NCBI RefSeq assembly: GCF_024708915.1
Contig: NZ_JANJXQ010000218.1
Coordinates: forward strand, 1-14,879
From: Thiobacillus sp.
GTDB taxonomy: Bacteria > Pseudomonadota > Gammaproteobacteria > Burkholderiales > Thiobacillaceae
Direction: 5' to 3'
DNA: 14,879 nucleotides
Shown: positions 1 to 7,422 of the stretch, piece after piece
Layout of the letters: every line of letters starts with the position of its first letter
How positions within the stretch are numbered: position 1 is the stretch's first letter
Position numbers and translations under genes: made by a program
Notes under the pieces: model-generated
Databases searched by the model: none
The model's input: the letters and a program-made list of their open reading frames with translations, nothing else
Told to the model about the DNA's origin: nothing

Positions 1-1461
1 GTTGGGGATCATGCGCAGGGTGGCGGTCTGCTCGACCGGCTGGTGGGTCGGGCCGTCCTCGCCGAGGCCGATGGAGTCGTGGGTGAACACGTGGATCACG
101 CGCTGCTTCATCAGCGCGGCCATGCGGATGGCGTTGCGCGAGTATTCGGAGAACATCAGGAAGGTGCCGCCGAAGGGCAAGAGGCCGCCGTGCAGCGCCA
201 TGCCGTTCATGATCGCGGCCATGCCGAATTCACGCACGCCGTAGCTGATGTAGTTGCCGGGCTTGCCGTGGCGCACCGGGTGGCAGCCTTCCCAGTTGGT
301 CAGGTTGGAGCCGGTGAGGTCGGCGGAGCCGCCGAGGAACTCGGGCAGCGCGGAGGCCAGCGCATTGATCGCGATCTGCGAAGCCTTGCGGGTAGCGACC
401 GTTTCGCCCTTGGCGTTGATGGCGGCCAGCTTCTCGGCGACATGCGCCTTCCAGTTGGCGGGCAGTTCACCCTTCATGCGGCGCTCGAACTCGGCGCCTT
501 CGGCCGGGTAGGCCTTCTTGTATTCGGCGAACTTGTTGTTCCACAGCGTTTCCAGACCCTGGCCCTTGGTCTTGGCGTCCCAGCCGGCATAGATGTCAGC
601 GGGCACTTCGAACGCGGGATGGGTCCAGCCCATGTGCTTGCGGGTGGCCTCGACTTCGTCGTGACCCAGCGCGGCGCCGTGCACGTCGTGGGTGCCGGCC
701 TTGTTGGGCGAGCCCTTGCCGATGACGGTCTTGCAGCAGATGAGCGTGGGCTTGTCGCTGCTGGCCTTGGCTTTCTGGATCGCAGCTTCGAGCGCCACCA
801 CGTCGTGGCCGTCCACCCCGGCGATGACATTCCAGCCGTAGGCTTCAAAGCGCTTGGCGGTGTCGTCGGTGTACCAGTGCTCGATGTGGCCGTCGATCGA
901 GATGCCGTTGTCGTCCCAGAAGGCGATCAGCTTGTTGAGTTTCCAGGTGCCGGCGAGCGCGCAGGCTTCGTGCGAGATGCCTTCCATCATGCAGCCGTCG
1001 CCCATGAATACATAGGTGTGGTGGTCGACGATGGCGTGGTCGGGCTTGTTGAATTCGGCGGCGAGAACCTTTTCCGCCATCGCCATGCCGACGGCGTTGG
1101 TGATGCCCTGACCGAGCGGCCCGGTGGTGGTTTCGATGCCGGGGGCGTAGCCGTACTCGGGGTGGCCCGGGGTCTTGGAGTGCAGCTGACGGAACTGCTT
1201 CAGATCGTCCATCGACAGGTCGTAGCCGGTCAGATGCAGCAAGGCGTAGATCAGCATCGAGCCATGGCCGTTCGACAGCACGAAACGGTCGCGGTCCGCC
1301 CACTTGGGATTGGTCGGGTTGTGGCGCATGTGATGGTTCCACAGCGTTTCGGCGATTTCAGCCATGCCCATGGGGGCGCCGGGGTGGCCGGATTTGGCTT
1401 TTTCGACTGCATCCATCGCAAGCGCGCGGATGGCATTGGCCAGGTCGTTACGGGTTGGCAT
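1..1461 (-). CDS. tkt: Transketolase, N-terminal 487 residues (3' end beyond window)
   Basis: Transketolase moves two-carbon ketol units between sugar phosphates in the pentose phosphate pathway and, in autotrophs, the Calvin cycle; it is a cytosolic thiamine-diphosphate enzyme. The frame is open from an ATG at 1461 to the window edge. The N-terminus aligns without gaps to my memory of E. coli Tkt[21 protein letters not shown] near residue 10, then SNGHGSM, the GPLGQG glycine loop, and the GDG(C)MMEGISHE thiamine-diphosphate/Mg site near residue 154 followed by DDN. The segment SYGVREFGM near residue 410 carries the catalytic glutamate. About 175 C-terminal residues are missing, judging by the usual length near 660. 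An AAGGGAA ribosome-binding-like stretch lies just upstream of the ATG. The 233 bp leader separates it from the phosphatase gene upstream on the same strand, so it probably has its own promoter. Confidence 0.97.
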   Translation of the reverse strand, partial: MPTRNDLANAIRALAMDAVEKAKSGHPGAPMGMAEIAETLWNHHMRHNPTNPKWADRDRFVLSNGHGSMLIYALLHLTGYDLSMDDLKQFRQLHSKTPGHPEYGYAPGIETTTGPLGQGITNAVGMAMAEKVLAAEFNKPDHAIVDHHTYVFMGDGCMMEGISHEACALAGTWKLNKLIAFWDDNGISIDGHIEHWYTDDTAKRFEAYGWNVIAGVDGHDVVALEAAIQKAKASSDKPTLICCKTVIGKGSPNKAGTHDVHGAALGHDEVEATRKHMGWTHPAFEVPADIYAGWDAKTKGQGLETLWNNKFAEYKKAYPAEGAEFERRMKGELPANWKAHVAEKLAAINAKGETVATRKASQIAINALASALPEFLGGSADLTGSNLTNWEGCHPVRHGKPGNYISYGVREFGMAAIMNGMALHGGLLPFGGTFLMFSEYSRNAIRMAALMKQRVIHVFTHDSIGLGEDGPTHQPVEQTATLRMIPN

Positions 1462-1534
1462 TGCGTTCCCTTCAGCTAAGTAAAAACTGCCGCATTCCCC
1501 GCCCGGAAAAGCCGTACAGCGACAGCTTGGGCAG

Positions 1535-1563
1535 AATATGCAAAAACCCTGATTATCCGTCAG
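1535..1563 (-). promoter_or_regulatory. Candidate sigma70 promoter for tkt
   Basis: On the minus strand a CTGACG -35-like hexamer (1563-1558) and a CATATT -10-like hexamer (1540-1535) are separated by exactly 17 bp, each matching four of six consensus bases. They lie about 75 bp upstream of the tkt ATG, inside the only sizeable intergenic gap there. This is pattern matching alone and could be chance. Confidence 0.3.
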
Positions 1564-1622
1564 CAGGGCGGGCTTTCGCAAGCCGCGCCGTAACCGGATA
1601 AAAAGGATTTCACGACAATGGG

Positions 1623-1640
1623 TTAAGCCACGAAGCTTAA
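1623..1640. repeat. Inverted repeat between phosphatase and tkt
   Basis: TTAAGC (1623-1628) and GCTTAA (1635-1640) form a perfect 6 bp inverted repeat around a 6-base loop. It sits about 55 bp past the stop of the minus-strand phosphatase gene and upstream of the tkt promoter candidate. It is AT-rich and lacks a following T-run, so it is a weak terminator; an operator for a dimeric regulator is equally possible. The rest of the 1462-1694 gap shows no other clear signal apart from a small GGCTT/AAGCC hairpin near 1571-1584. Confidence 0.3.
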
Positions 1641-1694
1641 GTATCAGCTCAGGGTCGCGCGCTAAAAATCTTTTTATTCGCCCGATGAAGCTGC

Positions 1695-2501
1695 TTATGC
1701 GCCGGCGGCTTTCAACCAGGCGCGCCACAGCTCAAACAGTTCCGGGCTGGCCGACGCCACCACCGATCGCTCCCACACGTTGGCGATGTCGAAGCTGCCC
1801 GACAGGCTGGCCAGCCGCCCGCCCGCCTCTTCCAGGATCAGTGCGCCGGCGGCGTAATCCCACAGCTTCTGACCGCCGTGGACATAGATATCGAAACGCC
1901 CGGCTGCGGTGTAGCACCAGTCCAGCGTGGAGGCGCCGAAATTGCGCTGCGAGGCATACGGCGGCCACGCCGCGAGCCGGCCGGCCAGCTCGCGGTCGAT
2001 GCGCTTCATTTCGACTCCGGCGAGCGCGCGCCGCAGTTCGCTGGCGGGGGTACGCAAGGGTAGCGGAATGCCGTTCAGGTGCGCGCCGCGTCCGCGTTCG
2101 GCGGTGAACATCTCGTCGGCGACCGGATCGTACACCACGCCCAGCTGACGCTCGCCCTTGTAGAGATAGGCCACCGACACGGCGAAGTAGGGCACCCCGG
2201 CGACGAAGTTGGAGGTGCCGTCGATCGGATCGACGCACCACAGGCCGTCGCGGCCGGCCTCCCAGGCATCGCGCTGCTGTCGCTCGGTCATTTCCTCGCC
2301 CAGCACCGGCACGTCCTTGATATGCGGCAGCGCCGCTTCCAGCGCGGCCTGCGTCGCCGCATCGGCTTCGGTGAACAGGCTGCCGTCCTGCTTGTGGCTG
2401 TGCGTCACCTTGAGGAAGCGCGGCGTGACCTCGCACTGCGCAACCTGCCTCACCAGCGCCTGGACCTGGTCAAGCACGATCAGGTGCGCAGGCAATAACA
2501 A
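1695..2501 (-). CDS. Inositol monophosphatase family phosphatase
   Basis: This is a lithium-sensitive-type Mg-dependent sugar/nucleotide phosphatase fold protein of 268 residues at the longest start, matching the family length. The metal-binding signature is complete: GEEMT near residue 68, [12 protein letters not shown] near 88-99, and the C-terminal [15 protein letters not shown]. The substrate cannot be read from sequence; family members act on inositol phosphate, histidinol phosphate, fructose bisphosphate or PAP. The start is uncertain. The TTG at 2501 lies about 8 bases after a CAGGA stretch and overlaps the end of the methyltransferase gene by 22 bp, while a GTG at 2477 begins just after that gene's stop. 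Either way the gene is translationally close to its upstream neighbour and probably co-transcribed with it. Confidence 0.9.
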   Translation of the reverse strand: MLLPAHLIVLDQVQALVRQVAQCEVTPRFLKVTHSHKQDGSLFTEADAATQAALEAALPHIKDVPVLGEEMTERQQRDAWEAGRDGLWCVDPIDGTSNFVAGVPYFAVSVAYLYKGERQLGVVYDPVADEMFTAERGRGAHLNGIPLPLRTPASELRRALAGVEMKRIDRELAGRLAAWPPYASQRNFGASTLDWCYTAAGRFDIYVHGGQKLWDYAAGALILEEAGGRLASLSGSFDIANVWERSVVASASPELFELWRAWLKAAGA

Positions 2502-3094
2502 TAAACAAATTCCTGCTCCTGCCCCGCCGGGGTGTGGTGGATTTCGGTTTCGTGCCCGAGCAGCCGGAAAGGCATGCCGAACTCAGCATGCAGCGCATCG
2601 GGGGCGTAACGCATCACGTCAAGCCCCGAGCACTGCAACGGCCCGCCGGGGCCGAATGCGGCGACGATGACATGCCCGCCGGGTTTCACGCTCTTCAGAA
2701 CCTGCGCGACATAACGCGCGCGGTCGGCCGGATCGGTCAGGAAATGGAATACCGCGCGATCGTGCCAGACGTCGTAGCGCGCAGCCGGCAATTCGGCCTG
2801 GGTGACGTCGCCGGCAATCCACTGCACCGACCGTGCGCGCGCGCCGAGTCGCGCACGGCTGGCGACCAGTGCCGGCTCGGCCAGATCGAGTACGGTCAGA
2901 TGGCGGTAGCCGGCGTCGAGCAGATCGTCCACCAGCACCGAAGCGCCGCCGCCCACATCGATGATCGCGGCATCCCGGTCGGCACAGTCCGCGATCAGGC
3001 GCAACGACGAGGCGGCATGCAGTTGGAACCAACTGACCTGGTCCGCCGCCTTGTTGCGGTAAACGGTTTCCCAATGCTGACGACGGTCGGCCAT
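2480..3094 (-). CDS. Class I SAM-dependent methyltransferase
   Basis: A 204-residue protein with a Rossmann methyltransferase core. Motif I is IIDVGGGASVLVDDLL near residues 44-59, followed by an acidic strand end (VLDLAEPAL), a WIAGDV segment that normally contacts the adenine, and a post-motif region DVWHDRAVFHFLTD. The N-terminal HWETVYRNKAADQVSWFQ is typical of a widespread family of small methyltransferases whose substrate is not known to me; thiol or protein lysine methylation has been suggested for relatives, but nothing here decides it. Its ATG lies one base past the stop of the AhpC-like gene (TGACATG), and its stop lies inside the phosphatase start region, so the three genes look like one operon. 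Confidence 0.9.
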   Translation of the reverse strand: MADRRQHWETVYRNKAADQVSWFQLHAASSLRLIADCADRDAAIIDVGGGASVLVDDLLDAGYRHLTVLDLAEPALVASRARLGARARSVQWIAGDVTQAELPAARYDVWHDRAVFHFLTDPADRARYVAQVLKSVKPGGHVIVAAFGPGGPLQCSGLDVMRYAPDALHAEFGMPFRLLGHETEIHHTPAGQEQEFVYCYCLRT

Positions 3095-3095
3095 G

Positions 3096-3653
3096 TCATT
3101 CTCCCTTCCACTTGATCGAGCAGCCCATGCTGGGAATCTGCCCGGCGGGGCCGCGGCCGGTGGCGGCGATTTCCTTCATCGCCTCGAACAGGTCGCGGCG
3201 CACGCCCTCGGGCGCGGTTTCCTTGCGCGATTCGTCGAAGCGTCCGCGGTACTGCAATTCGAAATCGCGGTTGAAGCCGAAAAAGTCCGGCGTGCACACC
3301 GCCCCGTAAGCTTTCGCCACCTGCTGCGTCTCGTCGATCACATAGGGAAAGGGGAAGTCGAATTCCGCCGCCACCTTTTTCATGTTGTCGAAGGAATCCT
3401 CGGGATAGTCGGCCGGGTCGTTCGACATGATGGCGATGGCGTGGATGCCGTGCTGCCGGAGTTCGGCCAGATCGCGCACCAGCCGCGGACGGATCGCCTT
3501 CACATACGGACAGTGGTTGCAGATGAACATCGCCAGCAGGCCGTTCGGCCCCATCGCATCGGCCAGCGTCCATACTTTTCCGTCGACGCCGGGCAAGCTG
3601 AAGCCAGGCGCTTTCCAGCCAAAATCGCACACGGGGGTGGTAAGGGAAACCAA
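3096..3653 (-). CDS. Thioredoxin-fold AhpC/TSA family protein with CxxC motif
   Basis: A cytosolic thioredoxin-like redox protein of about 185 residues. After the N-terminal FGWKAPGFSLPGVDGK comes MFICNHCPYVK with a C-x-x-C pair at the position of the peroxiredoxin/thioredoxin active site, then SNDPADYPEDSFDNM, VIDETQQVAKAYGAVCTPDFF with the cis-proline-type TP, and a C-terminal PSMGCSIKW. This is a common bacterial family usually annotated only as thioredoxin family or redoxin; a peroxidase or disulfide-reducing role is likely but unproven. I chose the TTG at 3653 because GGAGAG precedes it at good spacing and the product then begins with the family-typical VSLTTPVCDFGW. An in-frame ATG at 3689 lacks a ribosome site. 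It is the first gene of the minus-strand run with the methyltransferase and phosphatase. Confidence 0.88.
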   Translation of the reverse strand: MVSLTTPVCDFGWKAPGFSLPGVDGKVWTLADAMGPNGLLAMFICNHCPYVKAIRPRLVRDLAELRQHGIHAIAIMSNDPADYPEDSFDNMKKVAAEFDFPFPYVIDETQQVAKAYGAVCTPDFFGFNRDFELQYRGRFDESRKETAPEGVRRDLFEAMKEIAATGRGPAGQIPSMGCSIKWKGE

Positions 3654-3657
3654 GATG

Positions 3658-3663
3658 CTCTCC
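3658..3663 (-). promoter_or_regulatory. Ribosome binding site that decides a TTG start
   Basis: On the minus strand GGAGAG (3663-3658) is followed by CATC and TTG (3653-3651). This supports the TTG over the in-frame ATG at 3689, which has no purine-rich stretch at the right distance. Confidence 0.55.
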
Positions 3664-3698
3664 GCAAGATCGTTCGACAATCCCGGCATAATACCAAT

Positions 3699-4427
3699 AT
3701 GTCCGCCCCGCGTTTTCATCTCGACCAGCCGCTTGCCGCGGGTGCCCGTTTCAACCTGCCGCCCGGCCCCGCGCGCCATGCCGCGCGGGCGCTGCGGCTG
3801 GCGGCGGGCGATGCCGTCACCCTGTTCAACGGACAGGGTGGCGAATACACCGCCCGCATCGAACGCATTCAGAAAGACGAAGTCGCGGTCAGCGTCACCG
3901 GCTTTGCCGGCATCGAGCGTGAATCGCGCCTGCGCGTGATGCTGGCGCAAGGCATTTCGAGCGGCGAGCGCATGGACTACACGCTGCAGAAAGCAGTGGA
4001 ACTGGGCGTGACGGCAATCCAGCCGATCGCCGCCAGGCGCAGCGTGGTCAAACTGGCGGCCGAACGGGCCGGCAAGCGCGTCGCGCACTGGCAGGGCGTG
4101 GTGGCGAGCGCCTGCGAACAGTGCGGACGCAACCGGGTTCCGGCGGTGGCCGCGCCGTTGACGCTGGCCAACTGGCTCGGCCAGCGCACGGACGGGCGCC
4201 TGCTGTTTCTATCGCCGCTGGCCGAAGCGCGGCTGGCCGACCTGCCGCCGCCGGCGGCGCAAGACTGCCTGGTCGCCGGTCCCGAAGGCGGGTTCGAAAG
4301 CGACGAGATCGCCGCCCTCCTGGCAGCCGGCGCCGTCGCCGTCCGCCTGGGGCCGCGCGTGCTGCGCACCGAGACGGCCGCGCTGGCCGCGCTGGCCGCG
4401 ATGCAGACGCTATGGGGCGATTTTTAG
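3699..4427 (+). CDS. rsmE: 16S rRNA (uracil-1498-N3)-methyltransferase RsmE
   Basis: RsmE methylates N3 of U1498 of 16S rRNA in assembled 30S subunits, using SAM. The product is 242 residues, the usual length. It has an N-terminal PUA-like domain (MSAPRFHLD to about residue 70) and a C-terminal SPOUT trefoil-knot domain with the diagnostic segments LQKAVELGVTAIQPI, CEQCGRN near 145, GPEGGFESDEI near 196 and LGPRVLRTETA near 221. The ATG at 3699 is the first in-frame start outside the divergent AhpC-like gene, and no clear Shine-Dalgarno precedes it; a CATAAT -10-like element (3687-3692) lies so close that a very short or leaderless transcript is possible. The gene converges on the dsrE-like gene across a shared hairpin. 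Confidence 0.96.
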   Translation: MSAPRFHLDQPLAAGARFNLPPGPARHAARALRLAAGDAVTLFNGQGGEYTARIERIQKDEVAVSVTGFAGIERESRLRVMLAQGISSGERMDYTLQKAVELGVTAIQPIAARRSVVKLAAERAGKRVAHWQGVVASACEQCGRNRVPAVAAPLTLANWLGQRTDGRLLFLSPLAEARLADLPPPAAQDCLVAGPEGGFESDEIAALLAAGAVAVRLGPRVLRTETAALAALAAMQTLWGDF

Positions 4428-4442
4428 GCACGCATCAGGCGT

Positions 4443-4469
4443 AAAAATCCGGGCACCCGGCCCGGATTT
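4443..4469. terminator. Hairpin terminator shared by convergent rsmE and dsrE-like gene
   Basis: A perfect 9 bp stem, AAATCCGGG (4445-4453) with CCCGGATTT (4461-4469), encloses a 7-base loop. Read on the minus strand it ends in TTTTT (complement of 4447-4443), a good intrinsic terminator for the DsrE-family gene. On the plus strand the stem ends in only TTT, so termination of rsmE there would be weaker. Confidence 0.75.
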
Positions 4470-4487
4470 GCCTGGCGAGGGTGTCGC

Positions 4488-4919
4488 TCATGGACGCAAA
4501 TACGTGTAGCCCTGCTTCTGGCGCTGCATGATTTCCACCACCCCCGAGGAAACATAGCCCACCTTGGCATGCATATCCTGCTTGTCGAGCTTCTGATTGC
4601 GCATGGTGTTCTGGCACGCCATCACCGGCACCCCGGAATCGACCGTCTCGTCAATGCGGTTGGCCACTTCGGATTCGGCTTTCAGCATGTTGATGCCGGG
4701 GCCAAACGCCACGATTTCGAGTTCGACGTTGTCCTTGCCCATATCCTTCTGGATATTCCTGGCGTTGTTGAGCGCCAGATTCCAGGTGGCCGGGTCGTTT
4801 TCGCTGACCTGGATCACCATTTTCGACTTGTCGGCGGCCACAGCGGCGGCGGGCAGCGCCAGCGCACCCATCAGCAAAACCCCGCCCAGCAGGGCGCCCA
4901 GCGTATTCATGTGTTTCAT
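4488..4919 (-). CDS. Exported DsrE-family protein
   Basis: A 143-residue protein with a Sec signal peptide: MKHMN, a hydrophobic core over residues 7-24, and a likely cleavage after AVA near residue 29. The mature part is a DsrE/DsrF-like domain: KMVIQVSENDP at its start, a central VELEIVAFGPGINML segment, and MACQNTMRNQKL near residue 100 with the conserved cysteine, ending in a VVEIMQRQKQGYTYLRP tail. Cytosolic DsrE relatives pass sulfur atoms through such a cysteine in sulfur oxidation and tRNA thiolation. The exported subfamily is common in sulfur- and iron-oxidising proteobacteria, but its function is not established as far as I know. GGAG eight bases upstream supports the ATG at 4919. 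It stands alone, with no other dsr or sox gene in the window. Confidence 0.9.
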   Translation of the reverse strand: MKHMNTLGALLGGVLLMGALALPAAAVAADKSKMVIQVSENDPATWNLALNNARNIQKDMGKDNVELEIVAFGPGINMLKAESEVANRIDETVDSGVPVMACQNTMRNQKLDKQDMHAKVGYVSSGVVEIMQRQKQGYTYLRP

Positions 4920-4968
4920 GTGTCGATCTCCAGTGGAATATGGGTTGCGGTGCGAACATGCGCCCCGC

Positions 4969-4985
4969 TTTACTTATGACGTAAA
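4969..4985. repeat. Small inverted repeat in the dsrE-like/argA divergent region
   Basis: TTTAC (4969-4973) and GTAAA (4981-4985) form a 5 bp inverted repeat with a 7-base spacer. The 170 bp divergent region 4920-5089 is AT-richer than its surroundings, so it should hold the promoters of both genes. I could not pick confident -35/-10 pairs; TATATT near 4995 is the best -10 candidate for argA. A regulator site is a guess. Confidence 0.25.
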
Positions 4986-5089
4986 GATCAACCGATATAT
5001 TCCGTTTATTCTCGTGGGCATTGCCGCCCTGCGCCGCACGGAGGTTTTCTGTATCCTTCGCGCTAATCAACCCTGTTCAGGCCAATCCG

Positions 5090-6457
5090 TTGAAAGACAC
5101 CGCCGATTTCGTCCACTGGTTCCGCTCTGCCGCCCCCTATATTCACGGTTTCCGCGGCAAAACCTTCGTCATCGCCTTTGGCGGCGAACTGGTGGCGGAC
5201 GGCGGCTTCGTGCAGCTGGCGCATGACGTCAATCTGCTGAACAGCCTGGGCGTGCGGCTGGTGCTGATCCACGGCGTGCGGCCGCAGGTGGAAGCACGGC
5301 TGACCGAGAACGGTACGGCGATCCGCTATGTGAACGGGCTGCGCGTCACCGACGACGCCGCGCTGGCCTGCGTCAAGGAGGCCGCCGGCACGGTGCGGGT
5401 GGAGATCGAGGCGCTGCTGTCGCTGGGTTTGGCCAATACGCCGATGGCGGGTGCCGACATCCGGGTGGCCTCGGGCAATTTCGTCACCGCGCAGCCGCTG
5501 GGCGTGCGCGACGGCGTCGACCTGCTGCACACCGGCGAAGTGCGCAAGATCGACGCCGCCGCGATCCGGCGCCGTCTCGACCAGCACGATATCGTGCTGC
5601 TCTCCCCCATCGGCTATTCGCCGACCGGCGAAATTTTCAACCTCAGCCTGGAAGACGTGGCCACGCAAGCCGCCATCGAACTGGCGGCGGACAAGCTGGT
5701 CTTTCTGATAGACACCGAGGGGGTACCGCAAGACGATGCCGATGCCGAAAGCCCGAAAGGGCTAGCAAGCGCACAGCTGGCGGACCCGGAACGGGCGATC
5801 CACAACGCCCTCACCGTGAACGAGGCGCGCCAGGTGCTGGAAAAAGCGCGCTCGCTGCCGGAAGACATCACCTACTACCTGCCCTGCGCCATCGCCGCCT
5901 GCACCCAGGGCGTCAAGCGGGCGCACTTCATCAGCCGCCACCGCGACGGCGCCCTGCTGTCCGAACTGTTCACCCGCGACGGCGTGGGCACGCTGATCAC
6001 CCCGGCGCCGCTGGAAACCCTGCGCGCCGCCAGCATCGACGACGTCGGCGGCATTCTCGGCCTGCTCGAGCCGCTGGAACGCGAAGGCGTCCTGGTACGG
6101 CGCTCGCGCGAACTGCTGGAAATGGAAATCGAACGTTTCCTGGTACTCGAATCCGACGGCGTCATCGCCGGCTGTGCGGCGCTCTATCCCTTCCCCGAGG
6201 AACAGGCCGCCGAACTGGCTTGCCTGGCGGTATCCAAGGAATTTCGCGGACGCGGATTTGGCGACCTGTTGCTGGCGGAGGCCGAAAAAAGGGGCAAAAA
6301 AGCCGGATTCAAGAAATTATTTGTCCTGACCACCCGCACTGAACACTGGTTCGAGGAGCGCGGCTTCATCGACAGCAGCCCCGACCATCTGCCCAAAAGC
6401 AAACAGGCACTATACAACTACAAGCGGAAATCCAAGGTTCTGCAAAAAACCTTGTAG
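5090..6457 (+). CDS. argA: Amino-acid N-acetyltransferase (N-acetylglutamate synthase) ArgA
   Basis: ArgA acetylates glutamate with acetyl-CoA, the first step of arginine synthesis, and is usually feedback inhibited by arginine. The protein is 455 residues from the TTG at 5090 (LKDTADFVHWFRSAAPYI), matching E. coli ArgA in length and start context. The N-terminal amino-acid-kinase-like domain shows GKTFVIAFGGE, RLVLIHGVRPQVEARL, RVTDDAALACVKEAAGT and SGNFVTAQPLGVRDGVD. The C-terminal GNAT domain shows RAASIDDVGGILGLLEPLEREGVLVRRSRE, CAALYPFPEE, LAVSKEFRGRGFGDLLL as the acetyl-CoA loop, FVLTTRTEHWFEERGF, and ends YNYKRKSKVL. The frame stays open upstream to a TTG at 5021, but that extension has no family match. 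The ribosome site is weak (CAGG). A signalling pair follows 32 bp downstream on the same strand. Confidence 0.95.
   Translation: MKDTADFVHWFRSAAPYIHGFRGKTFVIAFGGELVADGGFVQLAHDVNLLNSLGVRLVLIHGVRPQVEARLTENGTAIRYVNGLRVTDDAALACVKEAAGTVRVEIEALLSLGLANTPMAGADIRVASGNFVTAQPLGVRDGVDLLHTGEVRKIDAAAIRRRLDQHDIVLLSPIGYSPTGEIFNLSLEDVATQAAIELAADKLVFLIDTEGVPQDDADAESPKGLASAQLADPERAIHNALTVNEARQVLEKARSLPEDITYYLPCAIAACTQGVKRAHFISRHRDGALLSELFTRDGVGTLITPAPLETLRAASIDDVGGILGLLEPLEREGVLVRRSRELLEMEIERFLVLESDGVIAGCAALYPFPEEQAAELACLAVSKEFRGRGFGDLLLAEAEKRGKKAGFKKLFVLTTRTEHWFEERGFIDSSPDHLPKSKQALYNYKRKSKVLQKTL
6433..6454 (+). terminator. Weak hairpin at the end of argA
   Basis: CAAGGTT (6433-6439) and AACCTTG (6448-6454) form a perfect 7 bp stem with an 8-base loop, overlapping the last codons of argA and ending just before the TAG. 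The following bases (TAGATCTTTG) are only moderately T-rich. It may attenuate rather than stop transcription into the downstream signalling genes. Confidence 0.35.
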
Positions 6458-6480
6458 ATCTTTGCAGAGAAGTGAAGTAA

Positions 6481-6487
6481 GGAGGAG
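6481..6487 (+). promoter_or_regulatory. Strong ribosome binding site for a TTG start
   Basis: GGAGGAG lies immediately upstream of the TTG at 6490; the gap from GGAGG to the TTG is 4 bases. There is no in-frame ATG before the signal-peptide core of this gene, so this site fixes the start. Confidence 0.6.
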
Positions 6488-6489
6488 TC

Positions 6490-7422
6490 TTGCGTCTATT
6501 CACCCCGCGCCCGGGATGGTCTTGGCGCGCCCTTCATGCACCGATCCATGGCGCCGGTTCACGGCGCATACGGCCCGGCTGTTTCAGTGACTTCCGCAGC
6601 TGGCTCTTTGCCCTGCTGCTGGCCGCTGCCGGTCACGTCGCCGCCAGCGCGGATCGGCCGCTGGTGTTCGGCGTCTTCCCCAAAATGACGGCGAAGCAGA
6701 CTGTCGAAATCTACCGTCCGCTCGCCCATGCGCTGGAGCGGCACCTGCAGCGCAGCATCGTCGTGTACAGCGCACGCGACTTTAAAACCTTCGTCGAACG
6801 CACCCGCCAGGGCGAATACGACATCCTGCTGACGGCACCGCACCTGGCCTGGCTGGCACGCCAGGACGCCGGCTACCGGCCGTTGCTGAAATACGCCCGC
6901 CCCACGCATGGCCTGCTTGTGGTCAAACAGGCTTCGCGGTTCCAGGCGCCGGATGAACTGCGCGGCAGCACCATCGCCACCGCCGACGCCATTGCCGTGA
7001 CCGTATTGGCGGTGCAGGCAGAAATGGCCGCCAACGGACTCCAGCGCGACACCGATTACCGCACCGCGGATGCGGGCACCCACTTCAATGCCGCGATGCA
7101 GGCGATCAATGGACGCGCCGACGCTGCCATGCTGGGCATGCATCCTTATTTTCTGCTGCCGCCCGAGGTGCGCCAGCAATTGCGCGTGCTCGCCAAAACC
7201 CCGCCGCTATCGAGCCTGATGTACCTGACCCACCCGCGCCTGCGCGACCGCGAGGCAACGGCCATACGCCAGGCATTGCTCGATTTCGCCGCCACGCCCG
7301 AGGGCGTCAGCTTCATGCAGCACGGCGGCTACGGCGGCTTCGCTGCCGTGGATGGCAGCGAATTGCGCGCGTTCCACCCCTACGCCCTGCGGGTGCAGGA
7401 AATATTGCGGGCAAGCCGATGA
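6490..7422 (+). CDS. PhnD-like periplasmic phosphate/phosphonate-type substrate-binding protein
   Basis: A 310-residue exported binding protein of the PhnD (type 2 periplasmic binding) family. A long basic n-region of about 37 residues precedes a hydrophobic core (SWLFALLLAAAGHVAASA, residues about 37-54); no lipobox cysteine is seen, so it should be free in the periplasm. The mature part has the family pattern: FGVFPKMTAKQTVEIYRPLAHAL, then FVERTRQGEYDILLTAPHLAWLA, the hinge-like LRGSTIATADAIAVTVL, and GRADAAMLGMHPYFLLP. The serine/threonine-rich anchor loop that PhnD uses for phosphonate oxygens is replaced here by TADAIAVT, so the ligand is probably not a simple phosphonate (inference). 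No ABC permease or ATPase gene is adjacent. Its TGA overlaps the ATG of the GGDEF/EAL gene by 4 bp, which argues that it is the sensor subunit of that enzyme. Confidence 0.88.
   Translation: MRLFTPRPGWSWRALHAPIHGAGSRRIRPGCFSDFRSWLFALLLAAAGHVAASADRPLVFGVFPKMTAKQTVEIYRPLAHALERHLQRSIVVYSARDFKTFVERTRQGEYDILLTAPHLAWLARQDAGYRPLLKYARPTHGLLVVKQASRFQAPDELRGSTIATADAIAVTVLAVQAEMAANGLQRDTDYRTADAGTHFNAAMQAINGRADAAMLGMHPYFLLPPEVRQQLRVLAKTPPLSSLMYLTHPRLRDREATAIRQALLDFAATPEGVSFMQHGGYGGFAAVDGSELRAFHPYALRVQEILRASR

Noticed and set aside
43..1479. 478-codon plus-strand open frame antisense to transketolase
   Set aside because: The opposite strand encodes an unmistakable transketolase; the antisense product has no recognisable motif and is rich in the Val/Gly/Ala/His/Arg mix typical of the reverse frame in GC-rich genes.
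3093..3698. Upstream extension of the rsmE frame
   Set aside because: It is antisense to the well-supported redoxin gene, and RsmE proteins start at the MSAPRFHLD-type segment.
3654..4088. Upstream extension of the redoxin frame on the minus strand
   Set aside because: It lies antisense to rsmE and has no family similarity; the TTG at 3653 has a good ribosome site.
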